This document shows positions 36,401-45,725 of a DNA stretch of 64,000 bases, piece by piece. Numbering within the stretch: the first letter of the stretch is position 1; the number at the start of each line of letters is the position of its first letter. The stretch comes from Muribaculum gordoncarteri (lineage in GTDB: Bacteria > Bacteroidota > Bacteroidia > Bacteroidales > Muribaculaceae). The stretch is from the NCBI RefSeq assembly GCF_004803695.1, contig NZ_CP039393.1, positions 1 through 64,000 of the forward strand, in the 5' to 3' direction. The notes beneath the pieces are model-generated. The model worked only from the letters and a program-made list of their open reading frames with translations. It was not told where the DNA came from and did no database searches. A program made the translations under genes and the position numbers.

Positions 36401-36417
36401 ACCCCTTGCGGGTTGCA
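36401..36417 (-). repeat. Second copy of the 17-nt dispersed repeat
   Basis: The minus strand reads TGCAACCCGCAAGGGGT, identical to the sequence into which IS copy 2 inserted at 26.5 kb. It sits between two convergent genes. Confidence 0.55.
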
Positions 36418-36419
36418 TA

Positions 36420-36719
36420 CTACCATCCGAGGGATTTAGCGGGGGTGTGTTTGTTGTTGAGGTGGGCAGCGTTTACGCGGTAGACGAGGATGGTGACGAG
36501 GACGACAAAGATGATTGCAAAGAGCCCGGCGCAGCCTTGCAGGAGCAGCTGCACGGTGGTCGATGTGCCGACCCACCCGAAGGCATTTATCAAAAGTAGT
36601 ATTATAGCGATGGCGATTGATGCGATTGCAGCATATTTCAATCGCAAATTGGGTTTTTCGTTATAGTACTTTTCAAGCTCCCTGCGATGTGCTTCCTTCT
36701 TTTCAAAATAGTTAGCCAT
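36420..36719 (-). CDS. Small two-span membrane protein
   Basis: A 99-residue protein starting MANYFEKKEAHRRELEKYYNE (charged helix, residues 1-25) followed by two membrane helices (about 29-50, AAIASIAIAIILLLINAFGW, and 56-80, LLLQGCAGLFAIIFVVLVTI) and a short tail (AAHLNNKHTPAKSLGW). No family recognised. It lies 15 bases downstream... on the minus strand after the TlpA-like gene is read the other way round: the TlpA-like gene starts at 38174 and ends at 36741, so this gene follows it by 21 bases and may be its operon partner. The ATG at 36725 two codons earlier is an alternative. Confidence 0.55.
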   Translation of the reverse strand: MANYFEKKEAHRRELEKYYNEKPNLRLKYAAIASIAIAIILLLINAFGWVGTSTTVQLLLQGCAGLFAIIFVVLVTILVYRVNAAHLNNKHTPAKSLGW

Positions 36720-36740
36720 AATCATTTGATATTTTGGTGA

Positions 36741-38174
36741 TTAGAGGAGGGTGTCGAGGGTGGTGGGGATGTTGTTCTGCTTTTTGAGGAGGACTGTCGA
36801 GGGGCGGTCGGTGTTCCATTCGACTATCTTTCCGTCGGGGCCTACGAGAATGTAGGTGGGGTAGCCGATGGTGCTATAGATGGGCGCCGACTCATTGTGC
36901 ATGATTACAGTGTTGACATCGTTGAGGTTGTAGCGCGTGATCATGTTTTTCCATCGCTGATTGTCGGGATTGCCGCAGCACACAGTCACTACCTGAAGAT
37001 TGTCGGCCTTGTCGCCAAGCGCTTTCTTGAATTCATCCATTTGTCGGAACTCTTCAAGGCAGGGGCCGCATCCGATCGACCAGAAGTCGAGCAGCACCGG
37101 CTTGCCCTTGAAGCTGTCGAGCGACAATTCACGACCCTCGCTGTCGATAAGCTTCATGGGCGGCAGGTCGCTTCCCGTGCTTGTGAGCTTGTAGGTTTCG
37201 ACAGCTTCCGACAACAGGCTCCTTAGCCACGGGGTGGTTATGCCCTCGATCGTCTTGTCGGCAAACGGACGGATTTTTTCATAGGGGTCAAATACCATGC
37301 AGTTGCAGAGCTGATAGGCGTTGACAACATCGGCAGTGAGCGAGTCGGGCGAGATGCCTCTTGATGCCCGGATTATGTTGTAGTAGTCATCGTTGGATAA
37401 CAGGGAGTCATTGTTGACATTTAAAGTAGCATTGAAGGTTACATATCGTGATGCAAAATCGCGTGTCTTGGGATACTTCATATCGTCGCCGGTGATGCAT
37501 TTATAGGGCTCGGATGATTTCAGGGCTGCCTGACCTGCGGTGATGCGTGGCAGCAAGTCGGGCCGTCCGGCGATAAAACCGACGACGCCGAAGTAAGCGT
37601 CATGTGCAAAGTAGTTGTGATTGGCCAACATTCCTGACGAAGCCTCGAAATCATCTATCAGCTTGTTGTAGTCGTTGATGTAGTCGTTGATGCTGTCGAC
37701 GAGCGCCGATTTGGCCGAATCGGTTAATGCGTAGTAGGATGCGACATTAATGTCGAGAAACCGCTTGCGCATGTTTTTGTGGCATAGCAGCGCAAATTCA
37801 AGGTCGCGGTTGAAGTCCTTGTCGTTGCTTGAAAGAGTGAGCTTGCCGTCATGACAGTTTACTGTCACCGTTTTATCGGGCATCAAAGGTATTGACACGG
37901 CATCGTTGTTGACATACAGGTAGGCTTCCTGCAGGGGGCCTTCGATGTCGATCGTGCTTTGGAAGTTGCCGTCGTTGTCGATGGTAATCTCCTTGGAATA
38001 GTTGTCAAGGTATCCGGTTACGGCCATTTCAAACAGATTGCCGAATGACGGGTCGACATTTCCGTTTATTACGAAACTTCCTTTTTCGCCTAATGAGGAG
38101 ATGTTGTCGCCGGCATGCAATCCCAAGGCAGCCGTGAGCATAAGCAATGATGCGATAATGTGATTGGTGTTCAT
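36741..38174 (-). CDS. Exported TlpA-like thioredoxin-fold protein
   Basis: A 477-residue periplasmic protein: signal peptide (MNTNHIIASLLMLTAALGLHAG), an N-terminal beta domain of DUF4369 type (about 30-130), a helical middle (about 130-330) and a C-terminal thioredoxin domain (about 340-460) with the redox motif CGPC in DFWSIGCGPCLEEF and the cis-Pro loop GYPTYILV. Proteins of this layout in Bacteroidota are thiol-disulfide oxidoreductases, often reductive, for example in cytochrome maturation or oxidative defence; the specific partner is unknown. It has its own promoter upstream and the small membrane protein gene follows. Confidence 0.82.
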   Translation of the reverse strand: MNTNHIIASLLMLTAALGLHAGDNISSLGEKGSFVINGNVDPSFGNLFEMAVTGYLDNYSKEITIDNDGNFQSTIDIEGPLQEAYLYVNNDAVSIPLMPDKTVTVNCHDGKLTLSSNDKDFNRDLEFALLCHKNMRKRFLDINVASYYALTDSAKSALVDSINDYINDYNKLIDDFEASSGMLANHNYFAHDAYFGVVGFIAGRPDLLPRITAGQAALKSSEPYKCITGDDMKYPKTRDFASRYVTFNATLNVNNDSLLSNDDYYNIIRASRGISPDSLTADVVNAYQLCNCMVFDPYEKIRPFADKTIEGITTPWLRSLLSEAVETYKLTSTGSDLPPMKLIDSEGRELSLDSFKGKPVLLDFWSIGCGPCLEEFRQMDEFKKALGDKADNLQVVTVCCGNPDNQRWKNMITRYNLNDVNTVIMHNESAPIYSTIGYPTYILVGPDGKIVEWNTDRPSTVLLKKQNNIPTTLDTLL

Positions 38175-38213
38175 AAATCAGCTGATGTGAAAACAGATAC
38201 AAATTCCGATACG

Positions 38214-38245
38214 CAAAAGTAGCAAAAATTATCCAATGCCGATTG
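38214..38245 (-). promoter_or_regulatory. Promoter of the TlpA-like gene
   Basis: Minus strand TTG (38243-38245), 21-base spacer, TACTTTTG (38214-38221), about 35 bases before the predicted transcription start-to-ATG region at 38174. Confidence 0.55.
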
Positions 38246-38279
38246 ATTGCAACAAGATTTTATGAATTGGTGAAAATCA

Positions 38280-38313
38280 GGGAGGCTGTGTCGAAAGTGC
38301 GGCACAGCCTCCC
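38280..38313 (-). terminator. Terminator of the RND efflux operon
   Basis: GGGAGGCTGTG (38280-38290) pairs exactly with CACAGCCTCCC (38303-38313), 12-base loop, 25 bases past the transporter stop on the minus strand. Confidence 0.7.
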
Positions 38314-38337
38314 ATTGAAATATGAAGAATGAAGGGT

Positions 38338-41300
38338 TTAAATCGAACCTTTCGGGATGTCGTCGGACGACTGTGCGGGCACATCGTCCACACCCTTGAA
38401 GAATTTGCTCAGCACCTTCTCCTGGAACGTTTGCATCATGTCCCAGAAATTGGGGACAAAGAGGGTTCCGAGGATTGCATTGAGCAACATTCCGAATACT
38501 ACGGCCGTACCAAGCGAAACGCGGCTTTCGGCTCCCGCACCCGTGGCAAACATCATGGGCATTACGCCCAAGATGAAGGCTATCGCTGTCATCATGATGG
38601 GTCGGAAACGTATCACACCGGCATCGAGTGCCGCCTGCTTTATCGTCACTCCGCTCCTGCGGAAATAGGTGGCATACTCCACGATGAGGATCGCGTTCTT
38701 GGCCGACAGGCCGAGCAACAGGATAAGTCCTATCTGAGTGTAGATGCTTATGCTCTGGCTCATGAACATACATCCGAGCACGGTTCCCAGGATGGCTATA
38801 GGCATCGACAGCACTACCGCTATAGGGTCGGTCCAGCTCTCATACTGGGCTGCGAGCACGAGCAGTGTAAGGATGATGGCAAAGAGGAACACGGCCGTCA
38901 CCGTGGTGCCCGACTGGGTTTCCTGATAGGCTTCGCCGGTCCATGCGTAGGAGTAGTTGTTGCCGAGAGTCTTCTTGACAAGCTGCTCCATGGCCTTGAT
39001 GCCGTCGCTCGAGCTGACGCCGTGGGCCACATTGGCCGTTATCGCCGCCGTGGCATACATGTTGTAGCGCGATGCCGTGGGCTGTCCCATCACCGACTCT
39101 ATTGTCGTGAACGAGGCAAAGGGCACCATCTCGCCGCCCGAGTTGCGCACGCTCAGCTTCATCACATCCTCGATGTTGCCTCGGGCGCTGTCGTCGCCTT
39201 TAAGCGTCACCTGATATACGCGGCCAAACTCCACGAAGTCGTTGACATAGCTGCCGCCCATGTAGTAGGCGAGCGTCGAGAATACATCGCTCATCGTGAG
39301 CCCCTGGAGCTTTACGCGGTCACGGTCGATGTTGAGGCGGTACTGCGGCACTTCGCCCTGATACATCGTAGTGATAGAGCTGATGCGGGGCTCATCCTTG
39401 GCCGCTTCCTGAATGCTTGCTATAGCCTTCATCATCTCGGCTGCGCCCAGGTTGTTTATGTCGAGAAGCTGCATCTCAAGACCCGACGACATACCCAGTC
39501 CGGGAATCGTGGGCGGATTTACCGAGAACACTATCGCCTCCTGATAGCTGTCGGCGATGTTGCGCACGCTGTCGATCATCGCAAACACGCTTTGGCTCTT
39601 GGACTTGCGCTCCTTCCACGGCTTCAGCACAACGACGAGCGAACCCATGTTGGACGACGCGCCACCGCCGAGGAACGAGAATCCCGATATCGCCATGACA
39701 TCCGACACTTCGGGCAATCGGCGGCGTATCTCGTCGGAGAGGCTGTTGACCACCTTCTCGGTACGTTCGAGCGAAGCTCCCTGCGGCAGCTGGATCGACG
39801 ACATGAAGTAGCCCTGGTCCTCCTGCGGGATGTAGGATGTAGGCCATTTCAGGAATGCAATGATTCCTATCACGGCTATTATGACAAATGCAAGTATGGC
39901 GAGCTTGGCATGGTTGAGCGCATGGCCCACCACTCGCTTGTAGAATGCCTCGACGGCGTTATATCCCTTGTTGAATACCTTGTAGATGACATTCTTGGTG
40001 TTCTTGTTGCGTGGCGTGAGGAAGAGGGCGCAAAGAGCCGGGGTGAGCGTGAGCGCGTTGAATCCCGAGAATGCCGTCGACACGGCTATGGTGAGCGCAA
40101 ATTGCTTGTAGAGCTGTCCCGTGATTCCGCTTACGAAGGCCGTAGGGATGAATACCGAGAGCAGCACGAGCACCTCGCCGATCACCGGGCCGGTCAGCTC
40201 GTTCATCGCCTTCTCGGCCGACTGTCGCCTTGAAAGCTTGCCTTCATCGACAAGACGCGAGCAGTCCTCGACCACGACTATCGCATCGTCGACCACAATC
40301 GCAATGGCGAGCACGAGGCCGAAGAGCGTAAGCGTGTTTATGGTGAATCCCATGAGCTTCATGACTGCGAATGTGGCGATGAGTGACACCGGAATGGTGA
40401 GCATGGGTATTATCACCGCGCGCCAGTTCTGAAGGAATATGAGAATCACAATCATCACGATGAGTGTAGTTTCGACGAATGTCACTGCAACCTCCTCGAT
40501 TGAGGCTGTGACAAACTGCGATGTATCCTCGATCACCGAGTACTTCACGCCCGGCGGGAAGTATTGGCTGAGCCTGTCAAGCTCCTTCTTGGCGGCCTTC
40601 GACACATCGAGCGCGTTGGCACCGGGGAGCTGTTTGATTCCGAGCAGTGCGGCCTCCTTGCCCGATACAAGAGTCGTAGCCGCGTAGCTGATGCTTCCGA
40701 GGTCGACACGTGCCACATCGCGCAGACGCAGCAGTCCGTCGCCGTCGGAGCGTATTATGATGTTGCCGAACTCCTCGGGGCTCTGCAGTCGGCCCTGGGA
40801 AACGAGCGTGAACTGGAACGCATCGGCTCCGGCCGTCGGGGCTGCGCCCACATCACCTGCCGACACCTCCATGTTCTGTGACTGGATTGCCGAAAGCACA
40901 TCGCCCGGAGTGAGTCCGCGGGCACGCATCAGTTCGGGATCGAGCCATACACGCATGCTGTAGTTGCCTCCGCCGAAAGCCTGAACGCCACCCACGCCCT
41001 TGACGCGCGAGAGCTCGTTGACAAGGTTGATGTTGGCGTAGTTGGTGAGGTAGAGAGCGTCATACTTACCGGTGCTGTCGCCTTCGAGGGCGCAGAACAG
41101 CACGATGTTGGTCGACTCCTTGTTGACCGTTATGCCCTGCTGCTTCACTGCGGCCGGCAGTGTAGGCTCGGCCTGGTTCAGTCGGTTCTGCACGTCGATA
41201 GCGGCCTGGTCGATGTCGGTACCCTGCTCAAATGTCACGGTCAGCGAGTAGCTGCCGTCGGAACCGGAGTTGGAGCTCATGTAGAGCATGTTTTCCACTC

Positions 41301-41514
41301 CGTTGATCTGTTCCTCGATAGGAACGCCGATTGTGCGAGCCACGGTTTCGGCATTGGCTCCCGGATAGGAGGCCATCACGCTTACCGTGGGCGGCGTTAT
41401 GTCGGGGTACTGCGCCACCGGGAGCGATGACACAGTGAGCAATCCCGCCAGCACCATTAGAACGGCAAGCACCGTGGCGAAAATCGGTCGGTCTATGAAA
41501 AATTTTGAAAACAT
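38338..41514 (-). CDS. RND multidrug efflux transporter, AcrB/MexB type (HAE1)
   Basis: A 1,058-residue inner-membrane pump of full family length. It starts with FFIDRPIFATVLAVLMVLAG, the typical first span; the two porter domains contain GVGGVQAFGGGNYSMRVWLD, and the proton-relay aspartates are present in the fourth span (AIAIVVDDAIVVVED). The second half repeats the layout (MSQSISIYTQIGLILLLGL, ILIVEYA). Charged tail KFFKGVDDVPAQSSDDIP. It exports hydrophobic or amphiphilic compounds using the proton gradient, with the adaptor and outer-membrane channel encoded just upstream; the overlapping frame on the other strand is a shadow. Substrates unknown. Confidence 0.95.
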   Translation of the reverse strand: MFSKFFIDRPIFATVLAVLMVLAGLLTVSSLPVAQYPDITPPTVSVMASYPGANAETVARTIGVPIEEQINGVENMLYMSSNSGSDGSYSLTVTFEQGTDIDQAAIDVQNRLNQAEPTLPAAVKQQGITVNKESTNIVLFCALEGDSTGKYDALYLTNYANINLVNELSRVKGVGGVQAFGGGNYSMRVWLDPELMRARGLTPGDVLSAIQSQNMEVSAGDVGAAPTAGADAFQFTLVSQGRLQSPEEFGNIIIRSDGDGLLRLRDVARVDLGSISYAATTLVSGKEAALLGIKQLPGANALDVSKAAKKELDRLSQYFPPGVKYSVIEDTSQFVTASIEEVAVTFVETTLIVMIVILIFLQNWRAVIIPMLTIPVSLIATFAVMKLMGFTINTLTLFGLVLAIAIVVDDAIVVVEDCSRLVDEGKLSRRQSAEKAMNELTGPVIGEVLVLLSVFIPTAFVSGITGQLYKQFALTIAVSTAFSGFNALTLTPALCALFLTPRNKNTKNVIYKVFNKGYNAVEAFYKRVVGHALNHAKLAILAFVIIAVIGIIAFLKWPTSYIPQEDQGYFMSSIQLPQGASLERTEKVVNSLSDEIRRRLPEVSDVMAISGFSFLGGGASSNMGSLVVVLKPWKERKSKSQSVFAMIDSVRNIADSYQEAIVFSVNPPTIPGLGMSSGLEMQLLDINNLGAAEMMKAIASIQEAAKDEPRISSITTMYQGEVPQYRLNIDRDRVKLQGLTMSDVFSTLAYYMGGSYVNDFVEFGRVYQVTLKGDDSARGNIEDVMKLSVRNSGGEMVPFASFTTIESVMGQPTASRYNMYATAAITANVAHGVSSSDGIKAMEQLVKKTLGNNYSYAWTGEAYQETQSGTTVTAVFLFAIILTLLVLAAQYESWTDPIAVVLSMPIAILGTVLGCMFMSQSISIYTQIGLILLLGLSAKNAILIVEYATYFRRSGVTIKQAALDAGVIRFRPIMMTAIAFILGVMPMMFATGAGAESRVSLGTAVVFGMLLNAILGTLFVPNFWDMMQTFQEKVLSKFFKGVDDVPAQSSDDIPKGSI

Positions 41515-41533
41515 GACGGTTGAGGCATTACGT

Positions 41534-42655
41534 TTACTTTATCACCGGGTTGACCGGCATACCGTTGCGCACCTTCAGCAGTGCCGATGTCACGTAGCGC
41601 GACTGCGGCGTGATGCCTTCGGTGACCACTCGCAGGGTGTCGTTGTAGAGATCGCCCACCTTGATAGGCGTATAGATCACCTTGTCGGAGTCGTTGACCA
41701 CATAAAGGTACTTGCCGAGCTGATCGGTGCCTATCGAAGCGTCCCTCACGAGTATGGCCTTGGGGTCGGTGTCGTAGGGCAGGTGTACCGTCACATACAT
41801 TCCGTCGCGGAGTTCGCCGTAGGGATTGTCGACCTGCGCCTTCAACTCGAGAGTACCTGTGCTCTTGTCGATTGTGGGGGCGGTGTAGAAGAGGTCGGCG
41901 GTATAGGAGTGGGGAAGCGTGTCGGTGAATGTCAGCGGCACGTGACGATAGGAGGACTCGTCACTGGTTCCGCGTGAGTTGAGCATGCGCTGATACTGTG
42001 TGTCCTCAATCTGGAATATTATCACGACCTTTGAATCGTCATATATCTGTGCGAGGGTGAACGGAGCGCCTTCACCGCTTATGAACGACCCCGGGTCGAC
42101 TGTCGATGTGGTTATGTGTCCTGTTATCGGGGCTCTTACGGTGCAGTAGCCGAGATTGGTCTGAGCCGTGCTCAATGAAGCCTGTGCCTGCTTGATAGCC
42201 GCTTCGGCCTGCTCCATCGAACTTTGGGCGTGTATCACATCCATCTGCGACACGGCATCGCTTTCGAGCGCCTTCTTCATGGCCGCGTACTGATTGGAAG
42301 CGTATTCATATTCGCTCTTAGCCGTTTGCAGTGCGGCTGATGCCTGCTGCACGGCGTCGCGATATTTGGTGGGCTCGATCGTGAAGAGTACCTGTCCTTT
42401 CTTGACGAGCGAACCGCCGTCGTAGGTTCTTGTAAGCAGAGTTCCGTTGACGCGTCCCACCACGGCGGCCGATGCGTTGGCCGAGATGTATCCGGGATAG
42501 GTCTTGTAGATTGTTATTGAATCGGTTACGGGCATCGCTACTTCGACGGCCATTTCACCGCCTTCCTGATGAGCCGGGCTCTTGTGGCTGCATGCGGCGA
42601 GAGTAATCATTGCCAGTCCCGGCAATGTTAAGCGCAGGAGAGTCGATTGTTTCAT
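41534..42655 (-). CDS. RND efflux periplasmic adaptor (membrane fusion protein)
   Basis: A 373-residue lipoprotein (lipobox ITLAAC, Cys22) with the adaptor layout: beta-barrel/lipoyl half motif (VVGRVNGTLLTRTYDGGSLVKKGQVLF), a coiled-coil hairpin (about 95-165, ASAALQTAKSEYEYASNQYA, MEQAEAAIKQAQASL), second lipoyl half (GYCTVRAPITGHITTSTVDPG) and a membrane-proximal beta domain with LRDGMYVTVHLPYD. It connects the RND pump to the outer-membrane channel. It is the middle gene of three, 28 bases after the channel gene and 19 before the pump. Confidence 0.93.
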   Translation of the reverse strand: MKQSTLLRLTLPGLAMITLAACSHKSPAHQEGGEMAVEVAMPVTDSITIYKTYPGYISANASAAVVGRVNGTLLTRTYDGGSLVKKGQVLFTIEPTKYRDAVQQASAALQTAKSEYEYASNQYAAMKKALESDAVSQMDVIHAQSSMEQAEAAIKQAQASLSTAQTNLGYCTVRAPITGHITTSTVDPGSFISGEGAPFTLAQIYDDSKVVIIFQIEDTQYQRMLNSRGTSDESSYRHVPLTFTDTLPHSYTADLFYTAPTIDKSTGTLELKAQVDNPYGELRDGMYVTVHLPYDTDPKAILVRDASIGTDQLGKYLYVVNDSDKVIYTPIKVGDLYNDTLRVVTEGITPQSRYVTSALLKVRNGMPVNPVIK

Positions 42656-42683
42656 TGCTATAGGGTGTTTGTTTTTTTATAAT

Positions 42684-44105
42684 TCAAAGTTGTGTTATGT
42701 CCCATCCGCCGCCGAGCGCCTGATAGAGGGCCACGAGCGAGGTGAGAGCCTTGCCTTGTGCCGCCACAAGCGAGTTCTGGTTTTCGAGCAGGCTCATCTG
42801 TGCGTCGACCACGTTGCTGAAAGCCGAGAGGTCGCTCTTGTAGAGGTCGACCGACAGCTCAAGCGACTTGCGGCTCTGCTCGATCACCTTTTTCAGCATC
42901 TCGATGTTGTCGAGAGTGGCAAGATAGGTCGACATGGCGTTGTCGACCTCCTCGACGGCGGTCATCACGGTGAGATTGTAGTTGTCCATCTCGATTTCCA
43001 TCGAGGCACGTGCCGAGGCCATGTTGTAGTTGCGTGCGAGTCCGTCGAATATGGTCCACGACAGGGTGGGGGCTATAGCGTAGGTGAAGCTGTCGTTTTT
43101 GAACATGTCGCCTATCCGGTGGGCCGAAGTGCCTATCGAGCCGTTGAGCGTGAGCGTAGGCAGAAACTCTTTCTTGGCGATTCCGAGCTGAGCGGCCGAT
43201 GCTGCGAGCTGATACTCGGCCTCGACAATGTCGGGGCGTCGGCGCAGCAGCTCCATCGGAATTCCGGCGGTGACGATGTGGTGGTAGGATGGCAAGGGGG
43301 CAGTTGCCGACAGTCGTTCGTTCAAGGCTTCGGGGTATTCGCCGAGCAGCAGTGCGAGAGCGTTGATGGTGGTGTGAATCGACGATTTCAGCTGCGGAAG
43401 CGTAGCCTGGGTCGAGTAGAACACAATCCTGGCCTGTGTCACATCGAGCATGGAGCAGAGTCCCGCTTCATGCCGCGCCTCGGTCATCTTCAATATCTTT
43501 TCCTGCGAGGCTATGTGCTCCTGAGCCACAAGCAGTTCGGCCTGCCACATGCGCAGCGTTATGTAGGTCTTGGCTATGTTGCTGCACAGTGAGGTCATCA
43601 CGGCGGCATATTCGGCTCGGGTGGCGTTGTAGGATGCTTTGGCACCCTTGGCTTTTGTGGCTATTCGTCCGAATATGTCTATCTCCCAGCTCATGTCTAT
43701 GCCGAGCGAAAAGTAGTCGACCGTGCTTGCGCGTGTCATCACGCTGCCGAGCGCACCCGAGTTGCGTGACTTGGTCCAGCCTCCGCTCAGATTGAATGTC
43801 GGGAAGTAGCCGGCACGTATCGAGTTGAGCGACTGGCGTGCCACCTCGATGCGCCGGGCGGCCATGAGTATGTTGTAGTTGTTGTTTTCGCCTGCTGTGA
43901 TGAGCGAGTCGAGCACGGGATCCTCAAAGTAACTCCACCATCGGTCGTCGGATGGCAGCTCCTGACTGAAGTTCTCGTTATAAGTCCACTGCTCGGGAAG
44001 TGAATCATTAAGTACCCTGAGCGGCTTGAAGTCGTCGGCATTCATCGCCGACGGAGCAAGCAACAGGCCTGTAATCAGGTAAAATGAAATCGATTTGATA
44101 CGCAT
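42684..44105 (-). CDS. TolC-family outer-membrane efflux channel
   Basis: A 473-residue exported protein with signal peptide (MRIKSISFYLITGLLLAPSAMNA) and two repeats of the OEP domain: WWSYFEDPVLDSLITAGENNN...ARRIEVARQSLNSIRAGYFPTFNLSG in the first, and LRRRPDIVEAEYQLAASAAQLGIAKKEFLPTLTLNG in the second (both cited in pieces). Trimeric channels of this family complete RND pumps. Unlike many NodT-type members it has no lipobox cysteine. It is the first gene of the efflux operon on the minus strand. Confidence 0.92.
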   Translation of the reverse strand: MRIKSISFYLITGLLLAPSAMNADDFKPLRVLNDSLPEQWTYNENFSQELPSDDRWWSYFEDPVLDSLITAGENNNYNILMAARRIEVARQSLNSIRAGYFPTFNLSGGWTKSRNSGALGSVMTRASTVDYFSLGIDMSWEIDIFGRIATKAKGAKASYNATRAEYAAVMTSLCSNIAKTYITLRMWQAELLVAQEHIASQEKILKMTEARHEAGLCSMLDVTQARIVFYSTQATLPQLKSSIHTTINALALLLGEYPEALNERLSATAPLPSYHHIVTAGIPMELLRRRPDIVEAEYQLAASAAQLGIAKKEFLPTLTLNGSIGTSAHRIGDMFKNDSFTYAIAPTLSWTIFDGLARNYNMASARASMEIEMDNYNLTVMTAVEEVDNAMSTYLATLDNIEMLKKVIEQSRKSLELSVDLYKSDLSAFSNVVDAQMSLLENQNSLVAAQGKALTSLVALYQALGGGWDITQL

Positions 44106-44131
44106 ATTCGGAAAGACTCAGTTGTTATTCC

Positions 44132-44160
44132 GAGTGCCTTCGATTAGTTGGGAGGCACTC
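44132..44160 (-). terminator. Hairpin between DUF721 gene and efflux operon
   Basis: GAGTGCCT (44132-44139) pairs with AGGCACTC (44153-44160), 13-base loop, located after the recF-DUF721 pair on the minus strand and ahead of the efflux operon. The surrounding sequence (GTTATT...AATAAC) extends the symmetry loosely. It may be a terminator or an operator of the efflux operon. Confidence 0.4.
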
Positions 44161-44237
44161 TTAGTAATAACTTTCGGTGTGTGCAATCCGTTTACGTATC
44201 TACATTAGATTTAAGTTATTTTAAGTCAATGGCTGTG

Positions 44238-44528
44238 TCAATGTAGTTCGATGGAGGTTATTACATCGGCTCCAACAGCCTCGTTGAGCAGCTGCACGAG
44301 CCGGCTGCGGTGATAGGACAGCTCGTTTTTCAGCGAGGCCGAGCTGATGTAAACGTGCATCACGCCACGGTCGACATAGCGGCGTGTGGTGTATCGGTTG
44401 ATGCCGGGACCCACGACCTCCTGCCACAGATAGGCGGCGCGTTGTTCGCGGAATCGGGTTTCAAGTCCGTCGTTGCGCAACGCCTCGTTTATGATGTCGT
44501 TGAGTAGTTTGGGTTCAGTGCGTTTCAT
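44238..44528 (-). CDS. DUF721 (DciA-like) family protein
   Basis: A 96-residue protein starting MKRTEPKLLNDIINEALRND and carrying the DUF721 core (LWQEVVGPGINRYTTRRYVDRGVMHVYI, SASLKNELSYHRSRLVQLLNE; cited in parts). In other bacteria DUF721/DciA proteins help load the replicative helicase. The ATG at 44528 overlaps the recF stop by 14 bases (ATGAAACGCACTGA), implying translational coupling with recF, a common Bacteroidota arrangement. An earlier ATG at 44546 is less likely. Confidence 0.82.
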   Translation of the reverse strand: MKRTEPKLLNDIINEALRNDGLETRFREQRAAYLWQEVVGPGINRYTTRRYVDRGVMHVYISSASLKNELSYHRSRLVQLLNEAVGADVITSIELH

Positions 44529-45630
44529 GATTGTTAATCGGTTCAACGGTTCCGTGACTTACGAGCCACAGCTTGTAGTCGCCCGTGGTGCGTGACATTA
44601 TGTCGTCGAGATGGGTGCGGTTGGTGTCGGTTATGAATATCTGTCCGAAGTCGCTTTGCGTCACAAGTTCCATTATGCGCTCCACCCTTGTTGCATCGAG
44701 CTTGTCGAAAATGTCGTCGAGCAGCAGCAGCGGCATCATTCCGCACGAGCTTCTCAGAAATTCATATTGCGCGAGGCGCAGTGCAAGCGAGTAGGTTTTG
44801 CACTGACCCTGCGAGCCTGCGCGACGCATGGGCATGTCGTCGATCAGCATTTCGATGTCGTCGCGGTGAGGCCCCACCGAGGTGTGTCCCACAATTTCGT
44901 CATGACGGCGTGCGCTGTCGAGGAGCGATGTCATTGATGTCCCCGGCGATGAGAGCGTGCTTATGTATCGGAGTGTCACGTTCTCGCCCTCGCCGGCTAT
45001 GGCGTGGTAGAAGGTGTTGAATATCTCGGTCAGGGTTTCGACCCATCGTGAACGTGCGTTGTGCAGGTAGGTTGCGGCCATGTCCATTTGCAGCTCGACG
45101 GCCATGTAAAGATTGTGATCGACCGAGTGGTCGCGCAACAGGCGGTTGCGCTGCTCGAGTGCGCGGTTGTAGCGGAGCAGGTTGTCGAGATATACAGGGT
45201 CGCTCTGTGAAATCACCATGTCCATGAGTCGACGGCGTTCGTCGCCGGCACCTCTTATGAGGTCGATGTCGATAGGAGCCGCTATTACGAGCGGAAACGC
45301 TCCTATGTGACTTGACAGCCGGTCATACTCTTTGCCTCCGCGCTTCAGCGACTTGCGCTTGCCTCGCGACATACCCAGCACAAGTTCCTCTTCGGCTCCC
45401 CGGCGCAGATAGTTGCCTTTGAGTATGGCAAAGTCCTCGCCTCGCCGCATGACCATGGAGTCGGTCATCCCGGTGAAGCTTTTGCAGAAGCTGAGGTAGT
45501 AGACGGCGTCGAGCAGGTTGCTCTTGCCCATGCCGTTGTTGCCGAGGAAGCAGTTGACCTTGGGTGAAAACTCCAGCCGTGCCTCCTCGAAATTCTTGAA
45601 ATTGGTGATTGAAAGATGTCTTAATATCAT
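44515..45630 (-). CDS. recF: DNA replication and repair protein RecF
   Basis: A 371-residue SMC-like ATPase starting MILRHLSITNFKNFEEARLEF. Walker A is GNNGMGKSNLLDAV (about residues 30-37), the signature-like segment lies in RAGSQGQCKTYSLALRLAQ and Walker B in MPLLLLDDIFDKLDATR, followed by the D-loop and a His/Asp segment (QIFITDTNRTHL). It binds gaps at stalled forks and helps load RecA through RecO and RecR. The ATG at 45630 is chosen because it matches family starts; a frame extension to 45651 runs into the upstream terminator. Translationally coupled to the DUF721 gene. Confidence 0.95.
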   Translation of the reverse strand: MILRHLSITNFKNFEEARLEFSPKVNCFLGNNGMGKSNLLDAVYYLSFCKSFTGMTDSMVMRRGEDFAILKGNYLRRGAEEELVLGMSRGKRKSLKRGGKEYDRLSSHIGAFPLVIAAPIDIDLIRGAGDERRRLMDMVISQSDPVYLDNLLRYNRALEQRNRLLRDHSVDHNLYMAVELQMDMAATYLHNARSRWVETLTEIFNTFYHAIAGEGENVTLRYISTLSSPGTSMTSLLDSARRHDEIVGHTSVGPHRDDIEMLIDDMPMRRAGSQGQCKTYSLALRLAQYEFLRSSCGMMPLLLLDDIFDKLDATRVERIMELVTQSDFGQIFITDTNRTHLDDIMSRTTGDYKLWLVSHGTVEPINNHETH

Positions 45631-45652
45631 AGTCAGTACAAACTTACACAAA

Positions 45653-45681
45653 AATCCCCGAAATCTTGCGATTCGGGGATT
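45653..45681 (-). terminator. Terminator of the CE15-like esterase gene
   Basis: AATCCCCGAA (45653-45662) and TTCGGGGATT (45672-45681) form a perfect 10-bp stem with a 9-base loop; on the minus strand it is followed by a T-run. It ends the esterase transcript just before recF. Confidence 0.85.
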
Positions 45682-45725
45682 GTAAAATTTTGCTGACTTA
45701 GAGTTTTGCGGTGGTTGTTAGGCTG

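Noticed and set aside
38329-40233. Long plus-strand frame (634 codons) opposite the RND pump
   Set aside because: It is antisense to a textbook RND transporter, lacks a plausible protein composition (His/Arg/Gly-rich) and has no promoter; a shadow of codon bias.
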